Positions 16,263 through 24,202 of a DNA stretch of 32,821 bases are shown in pieces. Source of the DNA: Jannaschia aquimarina (lineage in GTDB: Bacteria; Pseudomonadota; Alphaproteobacteria; Rhodobacterales; Rhodobacteraceae). The position numbers were made by a program, and so were the translations under genes. The first letter of the stretch is position 1. Each line of letters opens with the position of its first letter. Below the pieces are notes generated by a model that was not told the DNA's origin, searched no databases, and worked only from the letters and a program-made list of their open reading frames with translations. The DNA is taken from positions 1-32,821 of the forward strand of contig NZ_JYFE01000065.1 in the NCBI RefSeq assembly GCF_000877395.1, read 5' to 3'.

Positions 16263-16762
16263 TCGCAGATCTCGTGCCAGCCGTTCTGCGACGGAAGGCC
16301 CGCGCCGACGTCATCTCCGTGGGCGAAGCCAGCGCCACTGCGCTGCTGGACGGCACATTCGTGCTGACACCGGACCTGATGCCCACGCTCGACGCGGATG
16401 CCTTCGCACCCACGATGGGGGCGCTCGACGACCGGCTCACGGATCTGGGTCTCTCGCCCGGTGCCATCGACGCGGTCGTGATGACACATCTGCATCCCGA
16501 CCATACCGGCTACCGCGTCGCGGATGGCGATCGGGAGCTGCTGATCTGGGGCGACATCGGTCACACCGCCCCGACCCAGATGGCGAACCCGCAGGCTTTC
16601 GTCGCTAATGACAGCGATCCGCGACAAGCGGTCGAGACGCGCCTGCGTGCCCTCGACATGGCCGCATCCGACGGGCTGCTCGTCGCCGGCATGCATAGGC
16701 CGCCCGGAGCGCATCGGATCGAGCGCGCGGGCGACGGGTATCGCCTGGTGGCCGCCACATAG
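16256..16762 (+). pseudogene. Metallo-beta-lactamase-fold protein with internal deletion
   Basis: A 168-residue open frame; intact relatives are nearly 300 residues. It keeps the early ALLDGTFVLTPDLMPTLDAD block, the first metal motif THLHPDHTG, the later aspartate (LLIWGDIGHTAPTQMANP) and the final histidine (LVAGMH). The middle of the fold, with the GHTPGHTGY-type histidine, is missing: HPDHTG runs straight into YRVADGDRELLIWGD. The likely cause is recombination between the two HTG-coding stretches. The first 20 residues do not look like a normal start, and no ribosome-binding site was found. Probably inactive. Confidence 0.6.
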
Positions 16763-16770
16763 GACCGCCG

Positions 16771-16787
16771 CGCCCCATCGCGGGGCG
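16771..16787. terminator. Hairpin after the metallo-beta-lactamase remnant
   Basis: CGCCCC/GGGGCG, 6 bp with a 5-nt loop, 8 bases past the stop codon. No T-tract. Confidence 0.3.
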
Positions 16788-16877
16788 GCGAAGGACCCGG
16801 CTGAACGGAGCCCGAGCCGAATGGCAGACCGGAGAAGATCGGACTGCCGGCCGGGGACGGGCGGGTGCGGACCGCGA

Positions 16878-16899
16878 CCGACTTTCTGCTGAAAGTCGG
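16878..16899 (-). terminator. Perfect 9-bp hairpin directly after tRNA-Arg
   Basis: Arms CCGACTTTC/GAAAGTCGG with a 4-nt loop, starting one base beyond the encoded CCA end of the tRNA on the minus strand. It may terminate the tRNA transcript or guide 3' processing; no U-tract follows. Confidence 0.5.
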
Positions 16900-16900
16900 A

Positions 16901-16977
16901 TGGCGGGCCCAGAAGGATTCGAACCCTCGACCTGCCGATTAGAAGTCGGCTGCTCTATCCAGCTGAGCTATGGGCCC
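16901..16977 (-). tRNA. tRNA-Arg, anticodon TCT
   Basis: A 77-base cloverleaf including an encoded CCA. The acceptor stem is GGGCCCA/TGGGCCC with discriminator G. The D-arm is GCTCAGCTGGATAGAGC. The anticodon arm is CCGACTTCTAATCGG, giving TCT (reads AGA/AGG). The T-arm is GAGGGTTCGAATCCTTC. It lies alone between the decayed metallo-beta-lactamase locus and a glycosyltransferase. tRNA 3' ends are common integration sites, but no second copy of its 3' end was found in the window. Confidence 0.97.
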
Positions 16978-17029
16978 GGTGGCCGATAGATGACAAAGCC
17001 GGGGAAGGGGGGCAAGCCTCCGTCCTCGT

Positions 17030-18049
17030 TCAATCCTTCGCGATAGGGCCGTCCGCATCCCAGGTCCGTTCGTGGACGATGCGGCTGCGCTTGTAGAGAT
17101 GGGCGTAGTGCGGATCCGTCTTCAGTTCGGCGATGCGGGTCCGGTGATGCTCGACCGCGGCGCGGTGCAGGGCGTCGATCTCGGGATCCTCGCGCATGCG
17201 GGCGATTTCGGCTCGGACCGGCTCTATCCAGCGGGCGATGGAACGGTCCCGGGTCGCGTTGAGGTCGTACCGGCGCCAATAGGTCATCGAGGCCGCCTTG
17301 TCGGGGTGGTTGGCGTTGCCGCGGGCCGATTGCATCAGGAAGCTGTCGGCCGAGCGCAGGGCGTAGTGGTTGAGCTGGGCCAGGTCATGGCGGATGAGCG
17401 GGGCGTCCAGCGTCTTGATCTCGGTGGTGCGGCCCTCCATCGGCATGTCCATCCCGGCGGCGTTGACCCACTTGACGGTGGCGGCCCGCGCCTCGTCGAA
17501 GCGCGGGGAGTGATTGGACAGCCGCGCCATCCCCGCCGCCCGCGAGGTGAGGGTCTTCAGGCCGCGGCGCGCGCGCCGGCCCGTGCTCGTCACCTCGAGA
17601 TACTGGCAACGGGTGAAGCGCTCGATCTGGAGCCGATCCTCGAAATTCCGTTCGCCGCCCGAGCCGAAGATGAGCTGGTTGACGCTGATGGCTTCCGCCT
17701 CGGGCAGGGCGTCGAACAGGGCGCCGAGCGTCCCGTCGCCGGTCTTGATGCACAGGAACTCGTCGACATCGAAGGAGAACACCCAGTCCGAGCGTTTCAG
17801 GCGCCCCATGTGGTTGACGTATTCCAGCACGGCCCAGTGGTGGCGGCCGTGATCCATCATCATCGACGGGTTCGGAAGGTGGCGCACGAGCCCCAACTCG
17901 TCCAGCCGGTCGAGCATGCGGTCGGTGCCGTCGCTGCAATCGTTGGTGAAGACGATGAAGTCGTTGAAGCCGATCAGCCGGTGGTAGGCGAGCCATTCGA
18001 GGATGAAGGGCCCCTCGTCCTTCATCGGGGTCACCGACGTGATGCGCAT
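17030..18049 (-). CDS. Glycosyltransferase family 2-like protein
   Basis: A 339-residue cytoplasmic-type glycosyltransferase with the GT-A pattern: ITSVTPMKDEGPFILEWLAY at the start, then FNDFIVFTNDCSDGTDRML, and the metal-binding DVDEF (94-98) standing for the DxD motif. It resembles the Glyco_tranf_2_4/DUF23-like group found in surface polysaccharide synthesis. The acceptor and sugar are unknown. The ATG at 18049 is preferred; a TTG at 18076 would add nine residues. It stands as a single gene between tRNA-Arg and the exonuclease. Confidence 0.85.
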   Translation of the reverse strand: MRITSVTPMKDEGPFILEWLAYHRLIGFNDFIVFTNDCSDGTDRMLDRLDELGLVRHLPNPSMMMDHGRHHWAVLEYVNHMGRLKRSDWVFSFDVDEFLCIKTGDGTLGALFDALPEAEAISVNQLIFGSGGERNFEDRLQIERFTRCQYLEVTSTGRRARRGLKTLTSRAAGMARLSNHSPRFDEARAATVKWVNAAGMDMPMEGRTTEIKTLDAPLIRHDLAQLNHYALRSADSFLMQSARGNANHPDKAASMTYWRRYDLNATRDRSIARWIEPVRAEIARMREDPEIDALHRAAVEHHRTRIAELKTDPHYAHLYKRSRIVHERTWDADGPIAKD

Positions 18050-18145
18050 GTCGCGGGTCTTCAAACTAGCAGCCAAGGTCGCGATTGGTCCTGTCGTTGC
18101 GGCATGTCCCGTCTCGCGGGGCCGCCGCAGTTAAGACGCGGATCG

Positions 18146-18180
18146 CCCCGGCCGTCCATCGGAAAGGGGACGGGCCGGGG
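18146..18180 (-). terminator. Stem-loop after the exonuclease gene
   Basis: A 12-bp GC-rich stem, CCCCGGCCGTCC against GGAC-g-GGCCGGGG with a one-base bulge. It lies 3 bases past the exonuclease stop on the minus strand, at the end of the adk-to-exonuclease run. No U-tract. Confidence 0.5.
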
Positions 18181-18183
18181 GCG

Positions 18184-19575
18184 TCAGGCGGTCTCCAGGA
18201 TGCGCTGATGCTTGCGGCATTCCTCTCGGAGCGCGCCGAGGGTGCGGATGCCGCGTGCTTCGAGGATGGGCAGCATCGCGGCGAAGGCGCGCGCCGTGGC
18301 GACGGCGTCTCCGGTGGCGGTGTGGCGGTCCTCGAAGGGGATCGTGATCTCGAGCCGCTCGCAGAGCGCGTCGAGCGTGTGGGTCGCCGAGCCGCCGAAC
18401 ACGATGGCCGAGATATGGACCGTGTCGATGACCGGGTTTTCGAAAGCCGCGCCGTTGGTTTCCGCCGCCCGGCGCAGGAAGGCCATGTCGAAGGGGGCGT
18501 TGTGGGCCAGCAGGACGGCGCCCGTGGCGAAGCGATGGAATTCGGCCGAGACCTCGGAGAAGGGCGGCGCGCCGGCGACCATATCGTCGTCGATGCCGTG
18601 CACCTCCGAGGAATGGGGCGGGATCGGGCGCCCCGGATCGACCAGCCTCTCGAAGGTCTCGCCGGGGACGATCTTGCCGTTCACGATGCGAACCGCGCCG
18701 ATCTGGACGACATCGTCCCTTGCGGGATCGAGGCCCGTCGTCTCGGTGTCGAAGGCGACGACGCTGAGCTCGCGCAGCGCGGTGTCCGATGCCTCTTGCG
18801 ACGCCTCCCGATCCAGCAGGTCGAGATCGTAGACAAGGGGGCGGGAGGCATCCACCTCCAGCGGCTCGAGCATGAGCGCGTAACAGCCGTTCTCGAAGAC
18901 GCGGATATAGCCCGAATAGACTGCGCCGGAATGGCCGGTGACGGCGATGGTCCTGCGCCGCCGGTCCTCGGTTCCCATCAGGGACAGGGCTTTCCGGACG
19001 GACCCTTCCTGAAGGTAGTCGAAGACGCTGCCGTTCAGTCGGACGGGCGCCTCGCTCGCCATGAGGTCGGCGGCCTGACCATCGTAGAGCACGACATGGT
19101 GATCGCGGCTGATGAGCAAGGTGGCGTTCGGCAGGTCGGAGAGGATCTGCACCAGTTGCAGCCGATGCCGCCGCAGGCGTTCCACGTCCGCCGCGAAGCC
19201 CTGACCACCATCTGAGGCCAAGGCGGCGAGTTTCTGGTGGAGCGCCGCTGCGGCGGGAGCGAGATCGCCGAGATAGGGCGCGAGTTCGTCGTCGATTCCG
19301 ACATCGGCGTTGGTATGGGTGCCGACCCGCAGGCGGGCCGCGATCGCCTCGATCGGCTTGCTGACATTGGTATCGAAGAGCAGCCAGACGAATGTCGCGA
19401 GCGCGGGCACGCCGAAGGCGGAGACGACGGCGACTGTGACGAAGGCCGAGAGGGCGTCGGGTTGGGCAAGCTGCCGGTAGCCCAACCAGACCGCGGCCAG
19501 CACGACGGCGACCGATCCGGCGGCGACGAGGCAGAAGAACAGGAACACCCGCAGGCGGAGGGGAAGGTTGCGCAT
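18184..19575 (-). CDS. Membrane-anchored PAS / DEDDh 3'-5' exonuclease
   Basis: A 463-residue fusion. Two membrane helices (about 9-31 and 45-66) lead into a HAMP-like linker, then a PAS-like segment (about 140-240, SDLPNATLLISRDHHVVLYD). The C-terminal DnaQ/RNase T-type exonuclease has all DEDDh residues: Asp276 and Glu278 (FDTETTG), Asp363 (HNAPFD), His418 and Asp423 (HTATGD). The nucleic-acid substrate is unknown. The start at 19575 is 3 bases after the upstream small membrane protein gene. This gene travels with DUF294 proteins and the symporter in many proteobacteria (from memory), suggesting a role in the same signalling unit rather than replication. Confidence 0.88.
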   Translation of the reverse strand: MRNLPLRLRVFLFFCLVAAGSVAVVLAAVWLGYRQLAQPDALSAFVTVAVVSAFGVPALATFVWLLFDTNVSKPIEAIAARLRVGTHTNADVGIDDELAPYLGDLAPAAAALHQKLAALASDGGQGFAADVERLRRHRLQLVQILSDLPNATLLISRDHHVVLYDGQAADLMASEAPVRLNGSVFDYLQEGSVRKALSLMGTEDRRRRTIAVTGHSGAVYSGYIRVFENGCYALMLEPLEVDASRPLVYDLDLLDREASQEASDTALRELSVVAFDTETTGLDPARDDVVQIGAVRIVNGKIVPGETFERLVDPGRPIPPHSSEVHGIDDDMVAGAPPFSEVSAEFHRFATGAVLLAHNAPFDMAFLRRAAETNGAAFENPVIDTVHISAIVFGGSATHTLDALCERLEITIPFEDRHTATGDAVATARAFAAMLPILEARGIRTLGALREECRKHQRILETA

Positions 19576-19578
19576 CGC

Positions 19579-20100
19579 TCAGGCCTCCGCGCAGGCGGCT
19601 TGTGTCACCGGCTCGCCCTCGGGGACGTCGCGCCAGTTGACACCGGTCACCTCGCCATCCTCGCCGAACTGGACGCCGGATCCGATCTCCGCCCGGCGCC
19701 CGGCGGCGCAGTCGAAGAGGACGGGCACTTTCGCGGTGGGCGCCCAGCGGCCGTAGAAGAAGAGATCGACGATTCGCTGATCGGGCACCCGGGGATGGGT
19801 ACGGATCGTCGCCTGATCCACCGCGACGAAGCGGCTGGTGAACGGATGCAGGTAGGTCCACGGACGATAGGGGCTGGCTTCCTCGACGGTCTGGGCGACG
19901 ACGACGCCTTCGGGAAGCGTGGCCTTGGTGCGCGCGAACCAGCCGTATTCGCTGGATATCGTCGCGAGCAGCATCGCGCCGCCGGCCGAGACCGGCACGA
20001 GCCACGCGGGCAGCCGCCCCTTCAGCGTCCGGTTCAGGACCCAGACGAGCAGGCCGGCGGCGACCCCGGCCAACAGCGTTCCGACCAGTTCGAAGAACAT
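19579..20100 (-). CDS. Conserved membrane-anchored protein of unknown function
   Basis: A 173-residue protein with two N-terminal hydrophobic helices (about 5-23 and 34-48) and a periplasm-like soluble region (TYLHPFTSRFVAVDQATIRT, VNWRDVPEGEPVTQAACAEA). It contains two cysteines, one in VLFDCAAGRR and one near the C-terminus. I do not recognise the family. A strong GGAGGAG ribosome-binding site precedes the ATG at 20100. It sits between the DUF294 gene (28 bases upstream) and the exonuclease (3 bases downstream), so it is part of that transcript. Confidence 0.75.
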   Translation of the reverse strand: MFFELVGTLLAGVAAGLLVWVLNRTLKGRLPAWLVPVSAGGAMLLATISSEYGWFARTKATLPEGVVVAQTVEEASPYRPWTYLHPFTSRFVAVDQATIRTHPRVPDQRIVDLFFYGRWAPTAKVPVLFDCAAGRRAEIGSGVQFGEDGEVTGVNWRDVPEGEPVTQAACAEA

Positions 20101-20128
20101 GGGCTCCTCCCTCCCGTGCGTTCCGACC

Positions 20129-21949
20129 TTAACCCATAACCCCCCGCCCTTGCATCAGGGCAGATTGCATCGTCTTGATCACCACGAAGGCATTGCGCAG
20201 GTGACTGCGCTCGAAATCCGACAGGCTGGCTGGAGGCAGGAAATTGTCCGGCTTCTCGCCCCTCGCGATCTGGCGGGCCTGATGGCGCAGCCGCGTCTCG
20301 GCCACGAGGTCGTAGGCATCGAGCAGGTCCCGTCCGCCGCTGGGGCTGACGATCTTGGCGGAGATCGCCTGTTCGAGCCGGGCGCGCGTGTTCACGGCAG
20401 TCAGACGCCCCTGGAGGGCATACATCCGCGCGAGGTCGACCACGGGAACGACACCCGAAAGCTTCATGTCGATCGTGTTGCGATTCTCGCCGGACCGGAT
20501 GGTCGCGAAGCCCCGCAACAGGCCCAGCGGCGTGGCATGGGACAAGGCATTCTGCGCCATGTGCGCCGTGAAGATCGAGTTGCCCGATGCCCGTTCGAGC
20601 GTCCAGGTCTGAAGCCCGTCGAACAGGCTGGCCTCTCCGCCGATGGGCCGCAGGTCGAACATGACCGAGGCAAGCATCTGGGCCTCTTTCGACGGGTTCG
20701 CGATCCAGTGGGCGAAGTATTCCCGCCACGTGGACAGTGGCTGGCACCAGCGCGGGTTGGTCGCCATCATGTCGCCGGGGCAATAGAAATAGCCGCAGGC
20801 ATCGAGCCCGTCGGACACGAACCGGGCGAGCCGTTCGAACCAGGCGCGACCCTGTTCGTCGACGTCATCTTCGTAGAGGAGGCAGTTGTCCTGATCGGAG
20901 ACGCCGGTCTGCTCCTGGCGCCCCTGGCTGCCGCAGGCGAGCCAGACATAGCGTGCGGGCGGGGGGCCGAACTCGACCTCGGCGAGTGCGAGCAAGCGGC
21001 GCGTCACGACGTCGGCCACATCGGTGATGAGCCGCGTGACCGTATCGTGGCGATGCCCCGTCGCGACCAGATGGTTCAGCATGCGCGGGATCCGCTCGGT
21101 GACGCGGGCGAGGGCGGCGACGTCGTCGGCCCGCGCCACCTCGGACACGAGCCCGGCCGATTGGGTGGTCTGGAAGCGCGTCAGATCGGTCTGGGTGACG
21201 ATGCCCGCAAGCGTGCCGCCATCGACGATGGGCAGGTGGCCCAGCCGCCGCTCGGCCATCATGTGCAGAACGTCCGATCCGATCGCCGATGGCGGGAGCG
21301 TATGCGGATCCGCCGTCATGATCTCACGGACCGGGAGATCGGTGGGGGCGTCGGTGGCCAGGGCCTTGCCCACCATGTCGCGCAGCGTGACGAGCCCGAT
21401 CAGTTTGCCGTCCTCGACGACGCATAGGCTGGAGATCCGGCTGTCGCGCATCATGCGGGCTGCCTCGGCGACAGAGGTGTCCGGCCCGCAGATCGCCGGA
21501 TCGGCCGTCATCAGCGTCTCGACACGAACGGTCGTCAGGTCGTCGGGACTTGGCGTTGCGGTGGTGGAGCGGCTGCGGTCGAAGAAGATCCGAACCGCGC
21601 TCTGTCCGGCGTAGAGATCCTGAAACAGCGGCGAGGGCAGGCGCAGCAGCTCGACCGCCGAGCGGGCGCGTGCCGTCGTCGCGGCAAGGCCGTCGCGCAG
21701 AAGGCCGCGTTCGCCGAAGGAATTGCCCGGTCCCAGCAGGGAGACGAGCGCGTCGGAGCCGTCATGAATGGCCACCTGACCGTCGAGGATCACGTAGAGG
21801 CCGTCGAGCGGCCGGCCATAGGTGTAGATCGTCTCGCCCTCGGAGACCTGCTGCCGTTCGGCGCGGTCGGCGATGCGCTGACGGACCTCGGCGGCGAGGC
21901 CGGCATAGGGATGCTGCTGGGCGAGAAAGGCGCGGATCTGGTCGGTCAT
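20129..21949 (-). CDS. cNMP-binding / double CBS / DUF294 nucleotidyltransferase-like protein
   Basis: A 606-residue cytoplasmic signalling protein. Order: cyclic-nucleotide-binding domain (about 10-120, with GNSFGERGLL at the phosphate-binding loop), CBS pair (142-195 and 208-262), DUF294 nucleotidyltransferase fold (about 300-420) with the GSQGRQEQ motif (340-347) and metal aspartates 352 and 354 (SDQDN), then DUF294_C. By family analogy to GlnD/GlnE it may nucleotidylate a partner in response to nucleotides, but the target is not known. The ATG at 21949 lacks a clear ribosome-binding site. It follows the symporter after a 102-base gap filled with hairpins. Confidence 0.9.
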   Translation of the reverse strand: MTDQIRAFLAQQHPYAGLAAEVRQRIADRAERQQVSEGETIYTYGRPLDGLYVILDGQVAIHDGSDALVSLLGPGNSFGERGLLRDGLAATTARARSAVELLRLPSPLFQDLYAGQSAVRIFFDRSRSTTATPSPDDLTTVRVETLMTADPAICGPDTSVAEAARMMRDSRISSLCVVEDGKLIGLVTLRDMVGKALATDAPTDLPVREIMTADPHTLPPSAIGSDVLHMMAERRLGHLPIVDGGTLAGIVTQTDLTRFQTTQSAGLVSEVARADDVAALARVTERIPRMLNHLVATGHRHDTVTRLITDVADVVTRRLLALAEVEFGPPPARYVWLACGSQGRQEQTGVSDQDNCLLYEDDVDEQGRAWFERLARFVSDGLDACGYFYCPGDMMATNPRWCQPLSTWREYFAHWIANPSKEAQMLASVMFDLRPIGGEASLFDGLQTWTLERASGNSIFTAHMAQNALSHATPLGLLRGFATIRSGENRNTIDMKLSGVVPVVDLARMYALQGRLTAVNTRARLEQAISAKIVSPSGGRDLLDAYDLVAETRLRHQARQIARGEKPDNFLPPASLSDFERSHLRNAFVVIKTMQSALMQGRGVMG

Positions 21950-21970
21950 CGGGTGGCCCGGAAAGAGAGC

Positions 21971-21999
21971 GCTCCGCCCCGGTCTGGCCGGGACGGAGC
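21971..21999 (-). repeat. Hairpin upstream of the DUF294 gene
   Basis: Arms GCTCCG-c-CCCGG and CCGGG-a-CGGAGC with a 5-nt loop: 11 base pairs and one mismatch. It lies 21 bases before the DUF294 start on the minus strand, next to a second inverted repeat. Confidence 0.5.
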
Positions 22000-22006
22000 C
22001 GTCGTG

Positions 22007-22044
22007 CGGATCGGCGGGGCGGGAGAGAAGGACCCGCCGATCCG
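22007..22044 (-). terminator. Perfect 12-bp inverted repeat after the symporter gene
   Basis: CGGATCGGCGGG and CCCGCCGATCCG pair without mismatch around a 14-nt loop, beginning 7 bases past the symporter stop. With the neighbouring hairpin it could attenuate read-through into DUF294 or protect the symporter mRNA 3' end. No U-tract. Confidence 0.6.
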
Positions 22045-22051
22045 TATTGGC

Positions 22052-23839
22052 TTAGTGGTCGGCCGCAGCCGCTCCGGCACCGCGCGGGATGCGGATCGAC
22101 TCGACCAGGGCCTGCACCTCGACAGGAGGCTCGGCCGACGTCTTGGACACCGCCTGTGCCACCAGGAAGTTCAGCAGGGCGCCGACCGGACCGAAGGCCA
22201 GGGGCGAGATGCCGAACAGGTAGTTCTCGGGCACGTTCTCCAGCAGGTTGGTGCCGGGGATGAACAGGATGCCGAGATAGGTGAACAGGTAGGCCAGCGT
22301 GACGATCAGGCCGGTCAGCATGCCCGCGATGGCCCCTGCCGAGTTCATCTTCTTGGAGAAGATGCCCATCATCAGGACCGGGAACAGCGTCGCTGCCGCC
22401 AGACCGAAAGCCAGCGCCACGACCTGCGCCGCGAAGCCGGGCGGGTTCAGGCCCAGATAGGTCGCCAGCGCGATCGCGCCCGCCATCGAGCACCGGGCCC
22501 AGAGCAACTCGCCCTTCTCGGAGATGTCCGGACGGATGATCGTCTTGATCAGGTCGTGGGACACGGCCGAGGAGATCGCCAGCAACAGACCCGCCGCCGT
22601 CGAGAGCGCCGCAGCCAGGCCGCCCGCCGCGATCAGGCCGATGACCCAGGGCGGCAGGTTCGCGATTTCCGGATTGGCCAGCACGAGGATGTCGCGGTTG
22701 AAGTTGGTGAGTTCGTTGCCCTCCCAGCCGCGCTCCGCCGCCATCGCCTGCATGTCGGGATTGGCGTCGTTGTAGTACTGGATCAGCCCGTCGCCGTTCT
22801 TGTCTTCGAAGCCCAGCAGACCGGTCTGGATCCAGTTGCCCATCCAGTCGTATTCCGGGTCGTTCTCGATCGTCTCGACCGACACGGCCTCACCCTCGAC
22901 GCCGTTAGGCCAGAACTGGTCCATGATGTTCAGGCGCGCCATCGCACCCACGGCCGGGGCCGTCAGGTAGAGAAGGGCGATGAACACCAGAGCCCAGCCC
23001 GCGGACCACCTTGCATCCGCGACGCGGGGCACGGTGAAGAAGCGGATGATGACGTGCGGCAGACCCGCGGTACCGATCATCAGCGACAGGGTGAAGAGCG
23101 CCATGTTGAAGTAGCTCGTCCCCGCCGTGTACTGGTTGAAGCCCAGATCGGTAACGATCTGGTCCAGCGTCGTCAGCAGCGGCTGCCCCGTTTCCTGGTG
23201 GGTGGAGAACAGGCCCAGGCCCGGGATCGGGTTGCCCGTCAGTTGCAGCGAGATGAAGACCGCCGGGATCGTGTATGCGATGATCAGGACGCAGTATTGC
23301 GCCACCTGCGTGTAGGTGATGCCCTTCATCCCGCCCAGAACGGCGTAGATGAAGACCACGCCCGACGCGATGAAGAGGCCGGTCGCGTTATCCACTTCGA
23401 GGAAGCGCGAGAAGGCCACGCCAGCACCGGTCATCTGGCCGATCACGTAGGTGATGGAGATGGTCAGCAGGCAGATCACGGCAACGACGCGCGCGGTCGA
23501 GCTGTAGAACCGGTCGCCGATGAACTCGGGCACGGTGAACTTGCCGAATTTGCGCAGGTAAGGGGCCAGCAGCAGCGCCATCAGCACGTAGCCACCCGTC
23601 CAGCCCATCAGGAAGCTGGAATTGTTGTAGCCGACGAAGGCGATCAGGCCCGCCATCGAGATGAAGGACGCGGCCGACATCCAGTCGGCGGCGGTCGCCA
23701 TGCCGTTCATGACCGGGTTCACGCCGCGGCCGGCGGCGTAGAATTCAGCCGTGGAGCCGGCCCGCGCCCAGATGGCGATGCCGATATAGATCGCGAAGGA
23801 CGCGCCGACGAAGATCAGGTTGATCGTAAACTGGTCCAT
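22052..23839 (-). CDS. Sodium:solute symporter, VC_2705 / ActP-like
   Basis: A 595-residue SSS-family transporter with about 13 membrane helices, likely importing acetate or another small monocarboxylate with Na+. Visible family features are AADWMSAASFISMAGLIAFV, the GGMKGITYTQVAQY signature, GTAGLPHVIIRFFTVP and AALSTAAGLLLAISSAVSHD. It is paired with a DUF4212 small subunit, as VC_2705-type symporters are. A long hydrophilic loop (about 320-380) holds an EF-hand-like DKNGDGLIQYYN (346-357). A strong AGGAGG ribosome-binding site precedes the ATG at 23839. The substrate is inferred from the family. Confidence 0.92.
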   Translation of the reverse strand: MDQFTINLIFVGASFAIYIGIAIWARAGSTAEFYAAGRGVNPVMNGMATAADWMSAASFISMAGLIAFVGYNNSSFLMGWTGGYVLMALLLAPYLRKFGKFTVPEFIGDRFYSSTARVVAVICLLTISITYVIGQMTGAGVAFSRFLEVDNATGLFIASGVVFIYAVLGGMKGITYTQVAQYCVLIIAYTIPAVFISLQLTGNPIPGLGLFSTHQETGQPLLTTLDQIVTDLGFNQYTAGTSYFNMALFTLSLMIGTAGLPHVIIRFFTVPRVADARWSAGWALVFIALLYLTAPAVGAMARLNIMDQFWPNGVEGEAVSVETIENDPEYDWMGNWIQTGLLGFEDKNGDGLIQYYNDANPDMQAMAAERGWEGNELTNFNRDILVLANPEIANLPPWVIGLIAAGGLAAALSTAAGLLLAISSAVSHDLIKTIIRPDISEKGELLWARCSMAGAIALATYLGLNPPGFAAQVVALAFGLAAATLFPVLMMGIFSKKMNSAGAIAGMLTGLIVTLAYLFTYLGILFIPGTNLLENVPENYLFGISPLAFGPVGALLNFLVAQAVSKTSAEPPVEVQALVESIRIPRGAGAAAADH

Positions 23840-23842
23840 CCG

Positions 23843-24142
23843 TCACTCCTCCTCGACGCCGTGTTCGCGGTCGAGCTTGTTCATGCGCCAGGCGTAGAAG
23901 AAGATCAGCGCAAGAAAGACCAGGATCGATCCCTGTTGGGCGAACCAGAAGCCCAGATCCGCGCCGCCGAATTCGATCCCCGACAGGAGCGGGCGCAGCA
24001 GGATGCCGAAGCCGAAGGAAACCAGGGCCCAGATGATCAGGCTTATCGTGATGATCCGGAGGTTGGCCGACCAGTAACCCGAGTCGTCCTCCGCCGCCTT
24101 TGAAGGGCTGGTCCCCTTCGAGTTCGTGACTTGATCCGCCAT
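23843..24142 (-). CDS. DUF4212 small membrane subunit of the symporter
   Basis: A 99-residue protein with two hydrophobic helices (ITISLIIWALVSFGFGILL and ILVFLALIFFYAWRM) joined by a loop containing GIEFGGADLGFWFAQQGS, typical of DUF4212. This family is always next to VC_2705-type symporters and is thought to be a subunit. The ATG at 24142 is chosen for the GGAGGAGGAA element upstream; an ATG 33 bases earlier lacks one. Its stop is 3 bases from the symporter start. Confidence 0.9.
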   Translation of the reverse strand: MADQVTNSKGTSPSKAAEDDSGYWSANLRIITISLIIWALVSFGFGILLRPLLSGIEFGGADLGFWFAQQGSILVFLALIFFYAWRMNKLDREHGVEEE

Positions 24143-24202
24143 CTGGCGTTCCTCCTCCTGTGAATCGTCGTTCAACGGTCCGGGCTTTTCCGGACCATCC
24201 CC

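Noticed and set aside
15850-16467. Minus-strand 205-codon frame across the TetR/MBL region
   Set aside because: Arginine/proline-rich with no domain; two other frames in the same DNA give recognisable TetR and MBL fragments.
16901-16977. Integrated element using tRNA-Arg as attachment site
   Set aside because: No integrase and no second copy of the tRNA 3' end were found in the window; only decayed genes lie nearby.
17072-18208. Plus-strand 378-codon open frame opposite the glycosyltransferase
   Set aside because: No domain, and the minus-strand product has the DVDEF and N-terminal GT-A motifs.
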